From the NCBI GenBank assembly GCA_024867545.1, contig JANFNE010000028.1, forward strand, positions 62,001-126,000: a stretch of 64,000 nt of DNA. Reading direction: 5' to 3'. Source of the DNA: Phytopythium helicoides (lineage: Eukaryota > Oomycota > Peronosporomycetes > Pythiales > Pythiaceae). The position numbers and the translations under genes were made by a program. The notes beneath the pieces are model-generated. The model worked only from the letters and a program-made list of their open reading frames with translations, had not been told where the DNA came from and did not search any database. Position 1 is the first letter of the stretch. Every line of letters begins with the position of its first letter. This document shows, piece after piece, positions 1 through 11,275 of this stretch.

Positions 1-1453
1 CTGCGTGTAGTACTGTCGGTTGGGCATGTGGAAAATGATGCCCAAGTAGAGTGCTGTGGCTCATGCGCAATCGTTAGCTCAGAATCCACATAACCACGAA
101 CTACATTTGCTACTCACAATAGACGATAGGCGTGATCACTTCAGCGAACGCCGTGAGAATAGCGAACTCGGACGCGTACATGAGTTTTCTCACCAGCGCA
201 GCATATGATCGTTCGAGCTGTTCGAGCTCCATGAGCGCGTCAACGGTGCTTGCCGTTGCTACCACTCTAGGGGATTGTGAAGAGGTGTTGATCCTGGTTG
301 GGCCAACTGGGATCACCAACTTGCTCTGCTGGCCATTCTTACTCCTGTTGGTGCTTGGCCCAACTTTCTTGAGCTGAACTGTACTCACCGACACCTTGCG
401 TTTGCCGTGCGTTGATTGAAAACCATCAAAATCATACCGGCCTAGGATGTCAACAATGCGAGGTAGCATACTTGCAGTCAAGACAGCACTGCGACGACCA
501 GGCAAGGTGGCTTCTTTCTCAGGATTTCTGGTCCTCAGCTCCACGATCATTCGCGTTGTATTGGCGATTTGGTTGCGGATAGAGTCGATGTCCCAGATCA
601 TAAGCACTACTTGCAACGCGTTGGCGATCATCAGACCCACGGTCGTCATCAAAGAAGGCTGGTATTGCATACAAAACGATACAAAAAGTGCGTTCACAAG
701 GTCGGGGTTGAACACAACGGTGATAGTGATGCGGTCACCTGCTGCTGACTTGCACAGATAGTAGAAAAGGACGCGACCACCAATCTTGAGCACCGGTAGC
801 AGCAGTGAAAAGGCAGCACTTGGTATTCCACGACCCATCTTGATAAACTGGTAGTAGTAAAGCGGGTAACCGATGATGACGAGTCCATGGCATACACAAA
901 TGAGACTCGCGTCCGCGATCTTCCACAGCAGCGCCGGATTCTGCCGCACATGTGGGTACCAAGCGATAGCCAAAGCAAAAAACATGAGCGAGACGTAGGG
1001 GACGGCCATCATGTGAATGGTGAAGGGGACTGGAAAGCCGATCGTCCAGGCATAAAGTAGCTCAAATCCCGTGGAAGCGGCAGCGACGAGCACGGCACTG
1101 ACGACGAGCTGTGTTCTGGAGAGCGATAGTAGTGGCATGCGCGTGCTGATCATGTGCGTCTGCAACAGGCACCACATGGTGTAGGAGAGGAAGAAGCGAC
1201 CGAAGAACGTCCAGTTGTGGCGCATGCCGAGCGTGGCGGCGTCGAGGTTGACGGTTTCAGGCAGGCAAATGTAGGCGAGGCTGGGCAGTGGGGTGAGGAG
1301 GATGGCGGCCGCAATTCGCCACCATGAAGTAGAGGTCGTGTACTCGTGCAATGCTATCACTCTCTCTGGTGAATATTCTCCCTTGAGCTCAACTTGCGTG
1401 ACGTCCCAGCAGCGTGCGATGATCTGGAAGATCCGCCACGCCATTTCCTGCAT
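1..1453 (-). CDS. Multi-pass membrane protein, oomycete family (copy 1, 3' part off window)
   Basis: Same gene as the complete copy at 2664-4473, with an identical protein over the visible part. Exon 1 is 1453-118, intron 117-54 (GTGAG...CACAG), and exon 2 begins at 53 and runs off the window. The rest of exon 2 and exon 3 should lie just left of position 1. The nucleotide differences from copy 2 do not change the protein. The start is chosen as in copy 2. Function is unknown; the family is discussed under the complete copy. Confidence 0.75.
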
Positions 1454-2404
1454 CCGTGTCGTCTTCTTGGGTGACTCTTGAAAAATGACGAGGAAGCAAA
1501 ACAAGTCGTTATTTACTGGCGATTTCACCCCCATGACTTCTTTCTGCATCATCTCGAATAACCGCTGCAATTCATCGACCAACTAGACCATGGTGCATGT
1601 ACCCCAGCACTCTCAGCGACTGGCTCAGTCCTCTACGCGTTTAGCTGAGATCTTACAGTTGTGGGAGAACGGTTGTGCGGTCAGTGGTTTCCAATCTATT
1701 TCCAGGTGCTCAGTGAGCGATCATCCAGCCGCGATCGTTGCGTGAACAGAATGCGATCACCAAAAGGAGTTGCTCTTGAGAAAATGTCTCCTCATCGTCC
1801 AGAGTTGCAGCACTCGCAGTAGCGTCGGAAGTGTCGTGCTCTTGCAAAGCGAATGGGTGGACAGCTCGAATGCCAGCAACACAGGGCTTGGGCGGCGACA
1901 AGGTTGCGGACGGTGGTCGGTTAGCTCAGACCGGTGTCTCCAGCTCCACAAGTGCTGCCAGAGAAGTCTTGATCTCTGCCAGTGTGAGCTCTGCGAGCAT
2001 AGCGTCGACGATTTTGGTGATGATCAGTGTCGTGCTGCGTTTTAACGCTAGATATCGTGAGGTCAGCTCCATCTCAGCGTAAGTTGGTAGCTTGTAGGAA
2101 GCGTGCTGCCAGTGAGTAGAGTTAGGAGAATGAGTAGCGGTGACGCGTCGTCAGTAACGGGAGCGGTGGCTAGTGCGCTGGTAGCAGCAACAGTAGAGCG
2201 TGCAGACCCCAGGCAGTAGCACAACACCCAGTGTCGTCTCAGCGTTGCCACGATTGCAGGTTTTCGCCGGCCACTTCAACGTCAGCCTGTGACGCGCGGC
2301 GTTTCAAAACTACTCGTCGTAGAGCGATAATTCGCGCATGCCAGCGCATTCGTCCCCATAAATCTCATAAACCCACCCCAGCCGCCCCAGCCAAGCAGAC
2401 CGAC

Positions 2405-2574
2405 ATGGAGCCCAACGCGCAGGTACCTGGCGCGTCGCCGCCGCTGCTGCCGCCGCGCTGACGCCGCTGCGTGGCCCACAGTACGCGCTGCACGACGCGG
2501 AGGACGGCGCGGCCCCCTGGGCGGCGCTGGTTCGGCTGACGCCCGAGCTGCTCGCGCTGCTGCGGCGGCCAGGC
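2405..2574 (+). pseudogene. Truncated 5' end of the ELL-like gene at the duplication junction
   Basis: This stretch is identical to 5425-5594, the first exon, first intron and beginning of exon 2 of the ELL-like gene. It stops at the duplication breakpoint, after which unrelated sequence (left end of copy 2) follows. It can encode only a short N-terminal piece and is a by-product of the tandem duplication. Its promoter region (1454-2404) is a complete copy, so a truncated or fused transcript is possible. Confidence 0.85.
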
Positions 2575-2663
2575 TTGGCCGAGACCGTGGTTGGAAAAAT
2601 GTATGAGTAACGTCACAATACCCAAAGAGCTTGACGAAGTTATGGCTTCACAAAGGCAACTTT

Positions 2664-4473
2664 TCATGCACTGGTCGAGTTGCTGTGCAGCCACGCGAAC
2701 TTGAACGTGTAGTCGGTGCCTAAAAAAAGGTAAGGTTAGAGCGATCACGACCAACTCTAAGACGCAAGAATCACAGCTTCGCTACACCCACCGTAGTGAT
2801 CGAGCGAGATCTGCGTCGTGTAGAATACCCACAGAATGAGTGCCGACTGCACGTGGATGGCCTGGCTGTCAAGTACGAACGCGAGTTGGTACAGTGTCGA
2901 GAAGTTGAGTCGCTTCTTGAGTGCTAAACTCAACACGACGAACGACGTGAACTCCACGAGGCTGTACAGCAACACATTCAACACGGTGCTCGCTAGGTGA
3001 TGAGTGCTCATGGTGGCAAACTGCGTGTAGTACTGTCGGTTGGGCATGTGGAAAATGATGCCCAAGTAGAGTGCTGTGGCTCATGCGCAATCGTTAGCTC
3101 AGAATCCACATAACCACGAACTACATTTGCTACTCACAATAGACGATAGGCGTGATCACTTCAGCGAACGCCGTGAGAATAGCGAACTCGGACGCGTACA
3201 TGAGTTTTCTCACCAGCGCAGCATATGATCGTTCGAGCTGTTCGAGCTCCATGAGCGCGTCAACGGTGCTTGCCGTTGCTACCACTCTAGGGGATTGTGA
3301 AGAGGTGTTGATCCTGGTTGGGCCAACTGGGATCACCAACTTGCTCTGCTGGCCATTCTTACTCCTGTTGGTGCTTGGCCCAACTTTCTTGAGCTGAACT
3401 GTACTCACCGACACCTTGCGTTTGCCGTGCGTTGATTGAAAACCATCAAAATCATACCGGCCTAGGATGTCAACAATGCGAGGTAGCATACTTGCAGTCA
3501 AGACAGCACTGCGACGACCAGGCAAGGTGGCTTCTTTCTCAGGATTTCTGGTCCTCAGCTCCACGATCATTCGCGTTGTATTGGCGATTTGGTTGCGGAT
3601 AGAGTCGATGTCCCAGATCATAAGCACTACTTGCAACGCGTTGGCGATCATCAGACCCACGGTCGTCATCAAAGAAGGCTGGTATTGCATACAAAACGAT
3701 ACAAAAAGTGCGTTCACAAGGTCGGGGTTGAACACAACGGTGATAGTGATGCGGTCACCTGCTGCTGACTTGCACAGATAGTAGAAAAGGACGCGACCAC
3801 CAATCTTGAGCACCGGTAGCAGCAGTGAAAAGGCAGCACTTGGTATTCCACGACCCATCTTGATAAACTGGTAGTAGTAAAGCGGGTAACCGATGATGAC
3901 GAGTCCATGGCATACACAAATGAGACTCGCGTCCGCGATCTTCCACAGCAGCGCCGGATTCTGCCGCACATGTGGGTACCAAGCGATAGCCAAAGCAAAA
4001 AACATGAGCGAGACGTAGGGGACGGCCATCATGTGAATGGTGAAGGGGACTGGAAAGCCGATCGTCCAGGCATAAAGTAGCTCAAATCCCGTGGAGGCGG
4101 CAGCGACGAGCACGGCACTGACGACGAGCTGTGTTCTGGAGAGCGATAGTAGCGGCATGCGCGTGCTGATCATGTGCGTCTGCAACAGGCACCACATGGT
4201 GTAGGAGAGGAAGAAGCGACCGAAGAACGTCCAGTTGTGGCGCATGCCGAGCGTGGCGGCATCGAGGTTGACGGTTTCAGGCAGGCAAATGTAGGCGAGG
4301 CTGGGCAGTGGGGTGAGGAGGATGGCGGCCGCAATTCGCCACCATGAAGTAGAGGTCGTGTACTCGTGCAATGCTATCACTCTCTCTGGTGAATATTCTC
4401 CCTTGAGCTCAACTTGCGTGACATCCCAGCAGCGTGCGATGATCTGGAAGATCCGCCACGCCATTTCCTGCAT
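2664..4473 (-). CDS. Multi-pass membrane protein, oomycete family (copy 2, complete)
   Basis: Three exons: 4473-3138, 3073-2792 and 2719-2664, giving 557 residues. All introns are GT-AG and short (64 and 72 bp), and the reading frame is continuous across both. The protein has many hydrophobic segments, about 8-10 predicted membrane spans by eye, a hydrophilic Ser/Lys-rich loop around residues 330-420, and a C-terminal aromatic tail ending after a TDYTFKFAWLH motif. The same tail, the same intron positions and phases, and the same core motifs (for example ALFVSF/ALFVTF) recur in the gene at 46302-48216, so the two are paralogues. The open frame extends upstream to 4602 but opens with TTG; ATG codons lie at 4572, 4554, 4473 and 4464. 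I chose 4473 because it aligns with the paralogue's start and an initiator-like site lies just upstream. Transport or receptor roles are possible, but nothing in the sequence proves one. Confidence 0.75.
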
Positions 4474-4496
4474 CCGTGTCGTCTTCTTGGGTGACT

Positions 4497-4508
4497 CTTG
4501 AAAAATGA
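4497..4508 (-). promoter_or_regulatory. Initiator-like element upstream of the membrane protein gene
   Basis: Read on the minus strand the site is TCATTTTTCAAG, close to the oomycete initiator core (TCATTYYNCAWTTT). It lies about 25-35 nt before the ATG at 4473, a normal 5' UTR length for oomycetes. It is duplicated at 1477-1488 in copy 1. It supports the downstream start over the longer frame. Confidence 0.4.
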
Positions 4509-5424
4509 CGAGGAAGCAAAACAAGTCGTTATTTACTGGCGATTTCACCCCCATGACTTCTTTCTGCATCATCTCGAATAACCGCTGCAATTCATCGACC
4601 AACTAGACCATGGTGCATGTACCCCAGCACTCTCAGCGACTGGCTCAGTCCTCTACGCGTTTAGCTGAGATCTTACAGTTGTGGGAGAACGGTTGTGCGG
4701 TCAGTGGTTTCCAATCTATTTCCAGGTGCTCAGTGAGCGATCATCCAGCCGCGATCGTTGCGTGAACAGAATGCGATCACCAAAAGGAGTTGCTCTTGAG
4801 AAAATGTCTCCTCATCGTCCAGAGTTGCAGCACTCGCAGTAGCGTCGGAAGTGTCGTGCTCTTGCAAAGCGAATGGGTGGACAGCTCGAATGCCAGCAAC
4901 ACAGGGCTTGGGCGGCGACAAGGTTGCGGACGGTGGTCGGTTAGCTCAGACCGGTGTCTCCAGCTCCACAAGTGCTGCCAGAGAAGTCTTGATCTCTGCC
5001 AGTGTGAGCTCTGCGAGCATAGCGTCGACGATTTTGGTGATGATCAGTGTCGTGCTGCGTTTTAACGCTAGATATCGTGAGGTCAGCTCCATCTCAGCGT
5101 AAGTTGGTAGCTTGTAGGAAGCGTGCTGCCAGTGAGTAGAGTTAGGAGAATGAGTAGCGGTGACGCGTCGTCAGTAACGGGAGCGGTGGCTAGTGCGCTG
5201 GTAGCAGCAACAGTAGAGCGTGCAGACCCCAGGCAGTAGCACAACACCCAGTGTCGTCTCAGCGTTGCCACGATTGCAGGTTTTCGCCGGCCACTTCAAC
5301 GTCAGCCTGTGACGCGCGGCGTTTCAAAACTACTCGTCGTAGAGCGATAATTCGCGCATGCCAGCGCATTCGTCCCCATAAATCTCATAAACCCACCCCA
5401 GCCGCCCCAGCCAAGCAGACCGAC
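4509..5424. other. Divergent intergenic region, no gene seen
   Basis: About 0.9 kb separates the minus-strand membrane protein gene from the plus-strand ELL-like gene. Only short overlapping open frames with no family resemblance are present. It probably holds both promoters. Identical sequence occurs at 1489-2404 in the first tandem copy. Confidence 0.6.
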
Positions 5425-7182
5425 ATGGAGCCCAACGCGCAGGTACCTGGCGCGTCGCCGCCGCTGCTGCCGCCGCGCTGACGCCGCTGCGTGGCCCACA
5501 GTACGCGCTGCACGACGCGGAGGACGGCGCGGCCCCCTGGGCGGCGCTGGTTCGGCTGACGCCCGAGCTGCTCGCGCTGCTGCGGCGGCCAGGCGCGCGC
5601 GCGTCGCTGCGGCTCAACACGGCGGCTCCGGGGCAGCGCAGCCGGCGGACGAGCGAGCTGGCGGTCGCGGCGCCTGGCGAGGAGGACGAGGAGGACGAGG
5701 AGCAGCGCTACGAGCTGCTGTCGTTCACGGAGGACCCGCGCACGCACCACGTGTGCGCGTTCCGAGAGGAGCCCCGCGGGTTCGCCGTGCACCGCGCTGG
5801 AGCGGTGCACCAGAAGCTCATGGTGCAGCGCCTGCTGGACTCGGCCGAGAAGCACCGCGTCAAGGACAGGCACGAGCGCTCCGTGCGCGAGTACAAGGCG
5901 CGCGCGTCCAAGCTGCTGGACGCGCCGGAGCCCAAGGCCAAGCGAGCGAGGCTCGCGCTCCCCACCAGAGCGACGGCCACGGCCAAGGCGGTCGCGGCAG
6001 AGCCTGCCGCCGCGGAACTGTAAGCAGCGAGTGGAGGGAGGTTGTGTGTGTGAGAGAGAGAGGAGCTGACGATGTGGTGACGCAGGCGACTTCCGTCGGC
6101 GCTGACGGCTGAGGAGGCGAGGGACATGCGCGCGCGGATTGAGGCGGGAGCTGAGAGACCAGAAGCAGAGTCGTCAGGTGCTGGCGACGACCTGTTCTCG
6201 GAGGAGACGGACGCCAGTGCGCAGGAAGACGCCGGGTCTGTGACGGATGCGAGTGTGAACGATCTCATGACTGTAGGCTCGCCCAAGTCGGCGGCAACAG
6301 GGCTGCCCAAAACTGCCAAGCCAACTCGGAAGCGCGCCACCAAAGAAGCAGCTTCGTCAGTAGTGAGGCCAAGCGCTCGGAGACGATCAAACATGGCTGA
6401 AAAAGATGCAGATAGTAAAGAAGGAGGCGACGATGACGCCGCCAGGTCACCGAAGAAGCGCCCAAGGCAGAATGCGGCTCCGCTACAAGGACTCGACAGA
6501 TTCCTGAGCGAGGTCAAGACTCCAGCAAACGACCCCAAGCCAGTCGAATCCGTTGCAACTACAGCTGAGGCAGCATCAGCAGAAGGCGATACAGGTACTC
6601 AGAACAGCAAGACAAGCGATGTGGGTGGTCGCTCTGTGGCGACGGTCAAGCGGCCTCGACAGCGAGCGGTGCCGATGCCCGACTTGTCTTTCTTCCCGCC
6701 GGTCGTCGCCGAGATCTGCGAGCGCGTGGCTCGGCACAAGAGCCGCTCAGCCGTCCTCGACGAGCAGGACTATGACGCATTTGTAGACCAGTACGAGGGC
6801 TTCCAGCGCGACTGGGAGACGCTCGACAAGGTGGGTTGGCGGCTTTGAGTCTCTCCTTGGCATCAGTGGTCTGACAAAGTGGTGATAGGCGTACTCGATC
6901 GAATTCATCCTATGCGAGGGCCTTCAGCTCCAATTAGAGATGGCGCCACCCGAGCTCCGCGAGTCGCTGCAGGAGAAGATCACTGCTTCACGTCGGAAGG
7001 CCGAGGTGGGCTGCATATTTCGGGGATCGAGTGAACGGCAGTGACGACTAACGACATTGCTGACGGTGCTCCAGGGCCTGCAGTTCGTACAGACGACCAT
7101 GTCGTCCATCCAGAAGCTGCTTGGCGGCATCCAAGCGTCCGTGGCGCGCTTCGACCGCAAACAGTCCGTGTCTTCACAATGA
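5425..7182 (+). CDS. ELL-like RNA polymerase II elongation factor
   Basis: Five exons: 5425-5442, 5502-6019, 6086-6830, 6889-7005 and 7075-7182, giving 501 residues with every junction GT-AG and frame-consistent. The N-terminal part (about residues 7-170) is a compact domain followed by a basic segment with KDRHERSVREYKARASKLLD, resembling the end of the ELL N-terminal region. The middle (about 190-390) is low-complexity, Ser/Ala/Lys-rich and probably disordered. The C-terminal part (about 395-501) is a helical region rich in Y/F-x-x-F heptads of the type seen in the occludin/ELL homology domain. ELL proteins raise the catalytic rate of Pol II within elongation complexes in the nucleus. The assignment rests on domain layout and pattern recognition, so another nuclear coiled-coil protein remains possible. 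The first exon and part of the second are duplicated at 2405-2574. Confidence 0.6.
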
Positions 7183-7521
7183 AAAACGGAAATGCTAGCA
7201 TGTCGTTGATCTGTGCACCTCGAAAACGGCCGAGACTGCGGGCAGAGCGCCCGCGATCCATGCAAGGCAAGGATGTAGCCAAGCGCTGTAGTCCACCGCT
7301 AGATTCGCCCATTTGTCCCGCCTCTACCACTGTCATCGTATACACTATATTAAATAATATCCCCAACTTCCAAAATCCAGTCCAATCAACCTTTCTAATA
7401 ACATACCCCCGCAGCAAGTAGTCGTCCCCTCGGGAGTGTTTGCGCGCTGAATAGAGCGCCCCGCCGGTCGCCCAGATACCACAGCTCGACACGGAAGCAA
7501 GGGGCGAGAAGCGGAGCGAGC
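7183..7521. other. Intergenic, no gene seen
   Basis: A 339-bp gap between the ELL-like gene and RER1, both on the plus strand. It has an AT-rich stretch around 7340-7410 and no supported coding frame. It probably carries the terminator of one gene and the promoter of the next. Confidence 0.6.
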
Positions 7522-8221
7522 ATGCACGGCGACTCGCAGAGCCTCACGGAGCCGCCGTTCGTGGCGCGCGTGTCGGCGTCGATCAAGCGGTGCGTGTGGC
7601 GCCCCGTCTCACGGTGAGCGCGCGCGAGGGGGCCGAGAACTGACGGAGCGGTGGGCGGCGCAGCAAGTGGCAGCACCTGCTGGACAGGTCGACGATCCAC
7701 GTGTACGGGCGCTGGGTGTTCGCGCTGGCGCTGCTGGCGCTGTACCTGACGCGCGTGTTCTACCTCAACGCCTTCCACATCGTCACCTATGGGCTCGGCA
7801 TCTACCTGCTCAACCTCTTCATCGGCTTCTTGTCGCCGCAGGTGCGTTTTTTCGACATGTCCAACGTCTCGCGAGCGTTGGGCGCTAACGCGCCGCTATT
7901 GACCGCTACCGACAGATGGACGCCGAGTCCGAGGGCCCGCTGCTGCCGTCCAAGCAGAGCGAGGAGTTCCGGCCGTTCGCGCGGCGCGTGCCCGAGTTCC
8001 AGTTCTGGTACTCGACGGCCAAGGCGACCTTCATCTCGCTGCTCATGACGCTCAGCAGCGCGTTCGACGTGCCCGTGTTCTGGCCCATCCTGCTCATCTA
8101 CTTCATCGCGCTCTTCACGCTCACCATGAAGCGGCAAATCAAGCACATGTGGAAGCACAACTACGTCCCGTGGACGCACGGCAAGCAGGTCTACAAGGGC
8201 CACGCCAAGAACTCGAAATAG
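7522..8221 (+). CDS. RER1: RER1, ER-Golgi retrieval receptor
   Basis: Three exons: 7522-7613, 7664-7841 and 7916-8221, giving 191 residues, the usual RER1 length. RER1 is a four-span Golgi membrane protein that returns ER membrane proteins and unassembled subunits to the ER in COPI vesicles. Family hallmarks are visible: YALGIY-type motif as [18 protein letters not shown] at the end of exon 2, [18 protein letters not shown] early in exon 3, then [15 protein letters not shown] and the basic [21 protein letters not shown] tail region. Hydrophobic pairs lie near residues 45-85 and 130-165. It is intact and sits between other plus-strand housekeeping genes. Confidence 0.95.
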
Positions 8222-8526
8222 AGGCCAGCGGCCGCGCCCCGGGCCTCGCGAGCGGCCCACGCGGCAGCACCAGGGCCCCCGAGCGGCCTCCAGCACGCGC
8301 AAACGGCGCCGCGAGTCGATAGATCGCGCGCAGCTCGCTGCGCCGCCGCCTCCATATAGGTGTTGCATCCTCGCCGCGTGTTCGCGCGCCCCTCGATAAC
8401 CGATCCAATTTGATGTTCCACCACACCACACATCCGCTTCCACAGGTTTTACCCCGAAAGAGTGCCTTCCATCCACTCGTTAGTGACGTTGACGGGCATC
8501 GCGGGCGACTCGACGTGGTGGGGAAG
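8222..8526. other. Intergenic, no gene seen
   Basis: A 305-bp gap between RER1 and cardiolipin synthase. Open frames here are antisense or upstream shadows of the neighbours. No element was identified. Confidence 0.6.
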
Positions 8527-9776
8527 ATGGCCGCCATGGCCGCCAGTCTGGCGGCGCTGCGGCGCCCCCTTGCGCCCCCAGCGCGCCGCGCGCCACGCCT
8601 GGAGCCGCGCAGAGCGCTGTGCGTCGTGCTGAGCGCGCGCAGCGGCCGCGTGGGCGTCGCTCTCGCCAGTCGCGCGCCGGCCGCGGCGCTTGCTTCCTGT
8701 TGGTGGCGGAGCGCGCAGGCGCTGGGGACGCGGCTGCTGTCGAGCGGCGCGCGCGACGAGCGCGAGAGGCAGCGGAGCGAGGAGGAGCGCACGGCCGCCG
8801 TGCTCAAGCGCAAGCTCGCGCGGGACGTCGAGGCGGCGCGCAACCTGGTGCGTCGCGTGGGAATGGGCCGGAGGGGGGCGAGGAGCTGACGAGTATGTGG
8901 TGGGTGGGGCGAACGGCAGGCGCTGCACCAGGTGGTCAACGTGCCCAACGTCATCACGTTCGCGCGCATCCTGTCCACGCCGTACCTGGCCTTCCTCATC
9001 GTCCAGGGCGACTACAAGGCCGCCACAGGCCGTACGTGCCGCTTTCCTTTCCACTCGCTCGTGGAGTCCATGAACAGTTCTTACGAACCCCTTCATCATG
9101 GCAGTGCTGGCGGTCGCGGGCTTCTCGGATTGGCTCGACGGATACATCGCACGGACGTATAAGCAAGTGGTGCGTCCCCGTTGACTGCACGCACGGCTCA
9201 CCCAAGGACCGCAGTCTGACGGCGTCATTCCTACGTGCAGTCAATCGTGGGATCCGTGCTGGACCCTTTTGCCGACAAGGTGCTGGTCGGCTCGCTGTCG
9301 CTGAGCATGCTATGGTCGGGGCTACTGCCGTGGCCGCTCGTGACGCTCATCGTGGGCCGTGACCTGCTGCTCGTGGGCGGCACCTTCTACTACCGGCTCA
9401 AGACCAAGGATGCGACCTCGGGCTTCTTCGATACGTCCGACAGCGGCGCGTTCGAGGTCAAGCCGTCCATGCTGAGCAAGGTCAACACGGCGCTGCAGCT
9501 ATCGCTGTTCGGGTTCGCGCTGACCAACGCGGCGTGGCAGATCCCGGGCGACCAGGCGCTCAACTTGCTCTTGTACGTGGCCTGATGCTAGCTGTGTGAT
9601 TTCTTCTTCGCAAATTGGCTCATCGTTTTCTCTCACTCTCTCTCTCTAGCGGCGTTGTGGGCACAACCACGTTCCTTTCGGGCTCCGAGTACCTCTGGAG
9701 CTACATGCACAAAACGGGCGCCTTCAAGCCGCTGAGGCAGGCGGTCGAGCGGACCAAGCGCACGCTGCGCAAGTGA
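8527..9776 (+). CDS. Mitochondrial cardiolipin synthase (CDP-alcohol phosphotransferase type)
   Basis: Five exons: 8527-8847, 8920-9031, 9105-9169, 9241-9572 and 9650-9776, giving 318 residues. Residues 1-85 are Arg/Ala/Ser-rich without acids, a mitochondrial presequence. The spliced product contains the CDP-alcohol phosphatidyltransferase signature D-G-x2-A-R-x8-G-x3-D-x3-D exactly (DGYIAR ... G ... D ... D); the spacing is correct only if introns 2 and 3 are removed as placed here. The VPNVITFARILSTP start of the catalytic domain and the SKVNTALQL segment match eukaryotic CRLS1. The enzyme joins CDP-diacylglycerol and phosphatidylglycerol to make cardiolipin in the inner mitochondrial membrane. 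An alternative start at 8410 would add 39 residues but would hide the presequence. A phosphatidylglycerophosphate synthase is the main alternative, though the match to CRLS1 is better. Confidence 0.9.
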
Positions 9777-11228
9777 TCGTTCCGCCGTTGCAGGTGAGGT
9801 GGGGCGATGCCACGTGAGGTGGGCCATCGTGAAGCCACCGAGTGCCTGACGTACGCGATGGATAGGCCGGATGTAATCGAAGATGGAATAGACTCGGTTG
9901 GAGCTGCAGCACCACGCTGACGTGTTGACGGTGACGTGTTGAAGCGAGAGGAGCCCGACCAGAACGCTCGCGATGAAGCCCATCTTCGTCAGCAAAGTCA
10001 TCCTAGAATTCTGTTGATGCAACTGTGTCGACTTGATTGACTTCCTCCATTGTACCCACGGATTGCTCATCTATCCACAGCAGACGACCTCGTGACGCAT
10101 GAAATGCTGTTGACGGAGGATTTTTTTATGTGTAGTCGTCGTTCGAGCCTCCAGTGTCGTGCAGCTAAGCAAGTCACGGGCATCGAGCGCTCGACAAGTT
10201 CAGGGGTCGTGTACCCAAGCCAAAGTGAGTCTTCCTCATCAGAATCCTTCAATATCTAATATGAGATGCCTCGCGGCTATGTCATCTTCTGCATGTAGAA
10301 TACTATAAAAACTCTAGTGAAGAATAACCCTCTAAATCGGGTGCAAAACGTGCGCATCACCAGCAGTTGGCCGTGTCGAAGGGGGATGAGACCGACACGG
10401 CATTCTCCACCATGCATTCAGCCATCCACGCATTCACCAGCGCGCTCAAGCTCTCGGTTCATGGAGCGCAGGCTCCTCGTGCGGTCCACCGCTACCTCCG
10501 CGAGCTCAGCTCACGTCAGCGAGCTGGCGTTGTCGGCTGGTCCTGTCAGCTCCGTGGACCAAACCTCGTGTTTTGCTGTATCAAAACGGCACAGCAGACG
10601 GCGGGCAGGTTGTGGCTGCCTTGGGCCGCCGCCCATCTGTCCCGCCGCCCGGCTGCGTCCCGCGTGGATCCTTTCCATCGACCAGCAGCTCCTCCCGCCC
10701 GCCACCAACTAGGCGACCGCGGTCCAGGACCGCGCGCCGAGGCTAATTTGAGCGGACGATCACCTCCAGCGTGTCGCATCCGGCGCCCACCAAGCCCGGC
10801 CAAAGCAAGCGTTGGCCACCGCGTCGAGAGAGCTAAAACTCGACTCGAGCACCGCCAAGCTCGGCGGAGTGGCGCTCCCGAGTGAAGCCATCGCGGCGAG
10901 TCGAATGGCGTGTTTCCTCGTCACTCGAGTCTTCTCGCGCTCCTCCCGCCATACTGAACCCAAGTGAGGGAGGGTTCTTTTTCCTCCTCGGCCGCATGAC
11001 GTCAATTCTCGAAGGGCCTTCTTCTCCCAATACCCTTCATCATCTCATAAGTATACGATATACACTTCCAATCCATTCTGTATGCCAACCGACCCGTCTG
11101 TCCCGCACATACTATTCATTCTCACAGGTTATGAGATGCACGGTACTGCCTCCCTTTCCGCCGAACCGCTGCGCCGCGCATGCACGGCCGTCACTTCCCA
11201 ACTCGCCGCCTCGAGCTCAAGCGCTTGC

Positions 11229-11231
<3 letters not shown>
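9777..11231. other. Intergenic region, no convincing gene
   Basis: About 1.45 kb between cardiolipin synthase and choline kinase. Short open frames occur on both strands. The best is a minus-strand one ending near 10760 with an ATG at 10890, but it shows no family features and no clear continuation. The region includes a T-rich stretch near 10122-10128. It is left unannotated. Confidence 0.5.

Positions 11232-11260
<29 letters not shown>
11232..11260. repeat. (CT)n dinucleotide microsatellite
   Basis: Uninterrupted CT repeats of about 29 bp lie 15 bp before the choline kinase ATG, on the coding strand. A polypyrimidine tract so close to the start may affect transcription start choice and is likely to vary in length between strains. 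Confidence 0.9.
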
Positions 11261-11262
<2 letters not shown>

Positions 11263-11275
11263 CCAACCGCCCGCC

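Larger units (their letters stand above)
1..2574. repeat. 3,020-bp tandem duplication, copy 1 (left part off window)
   Basis: Positions 1-2574 match 3021-5594 almost perfectly at a constant offset of 3,020 bp. I noticed four substitutions (near 1097, 1132, 1261 and 1423), all silent in the membrane protein they fall in. Identity stops abruptly after 2574, where the ELL-like gene sequence is replaced by the left end of copy 2. If the copies abut, the unit is 2575-5594 and copy 1 began about 445 bp left of the window. Confidence 0.95.
2575..5594. repeat. 3,020-bp tandem duplication, copy 2 (complete)
   Basis: Full unit inferred from the breakpoint at 2574/2575 and the 3,020-bp offset. It contains the complete membrane protein gene (minus strand), the divergent intergenic region, and the first 170 bp of the plus-strand ELL-like gene. 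After 5594 the sequence continues into the intact ELL-like gene, so copy 2 is in the ancestral context on its right side. Confidence 0.9.

Noticed and set aside
3130..4602. 490-codon minus-strand frame as a complete gene
   Set aside because: It ends inside an intron (donor GTGAG at 3137) and opens with TTG. The true gene has two more exons down to 2664.
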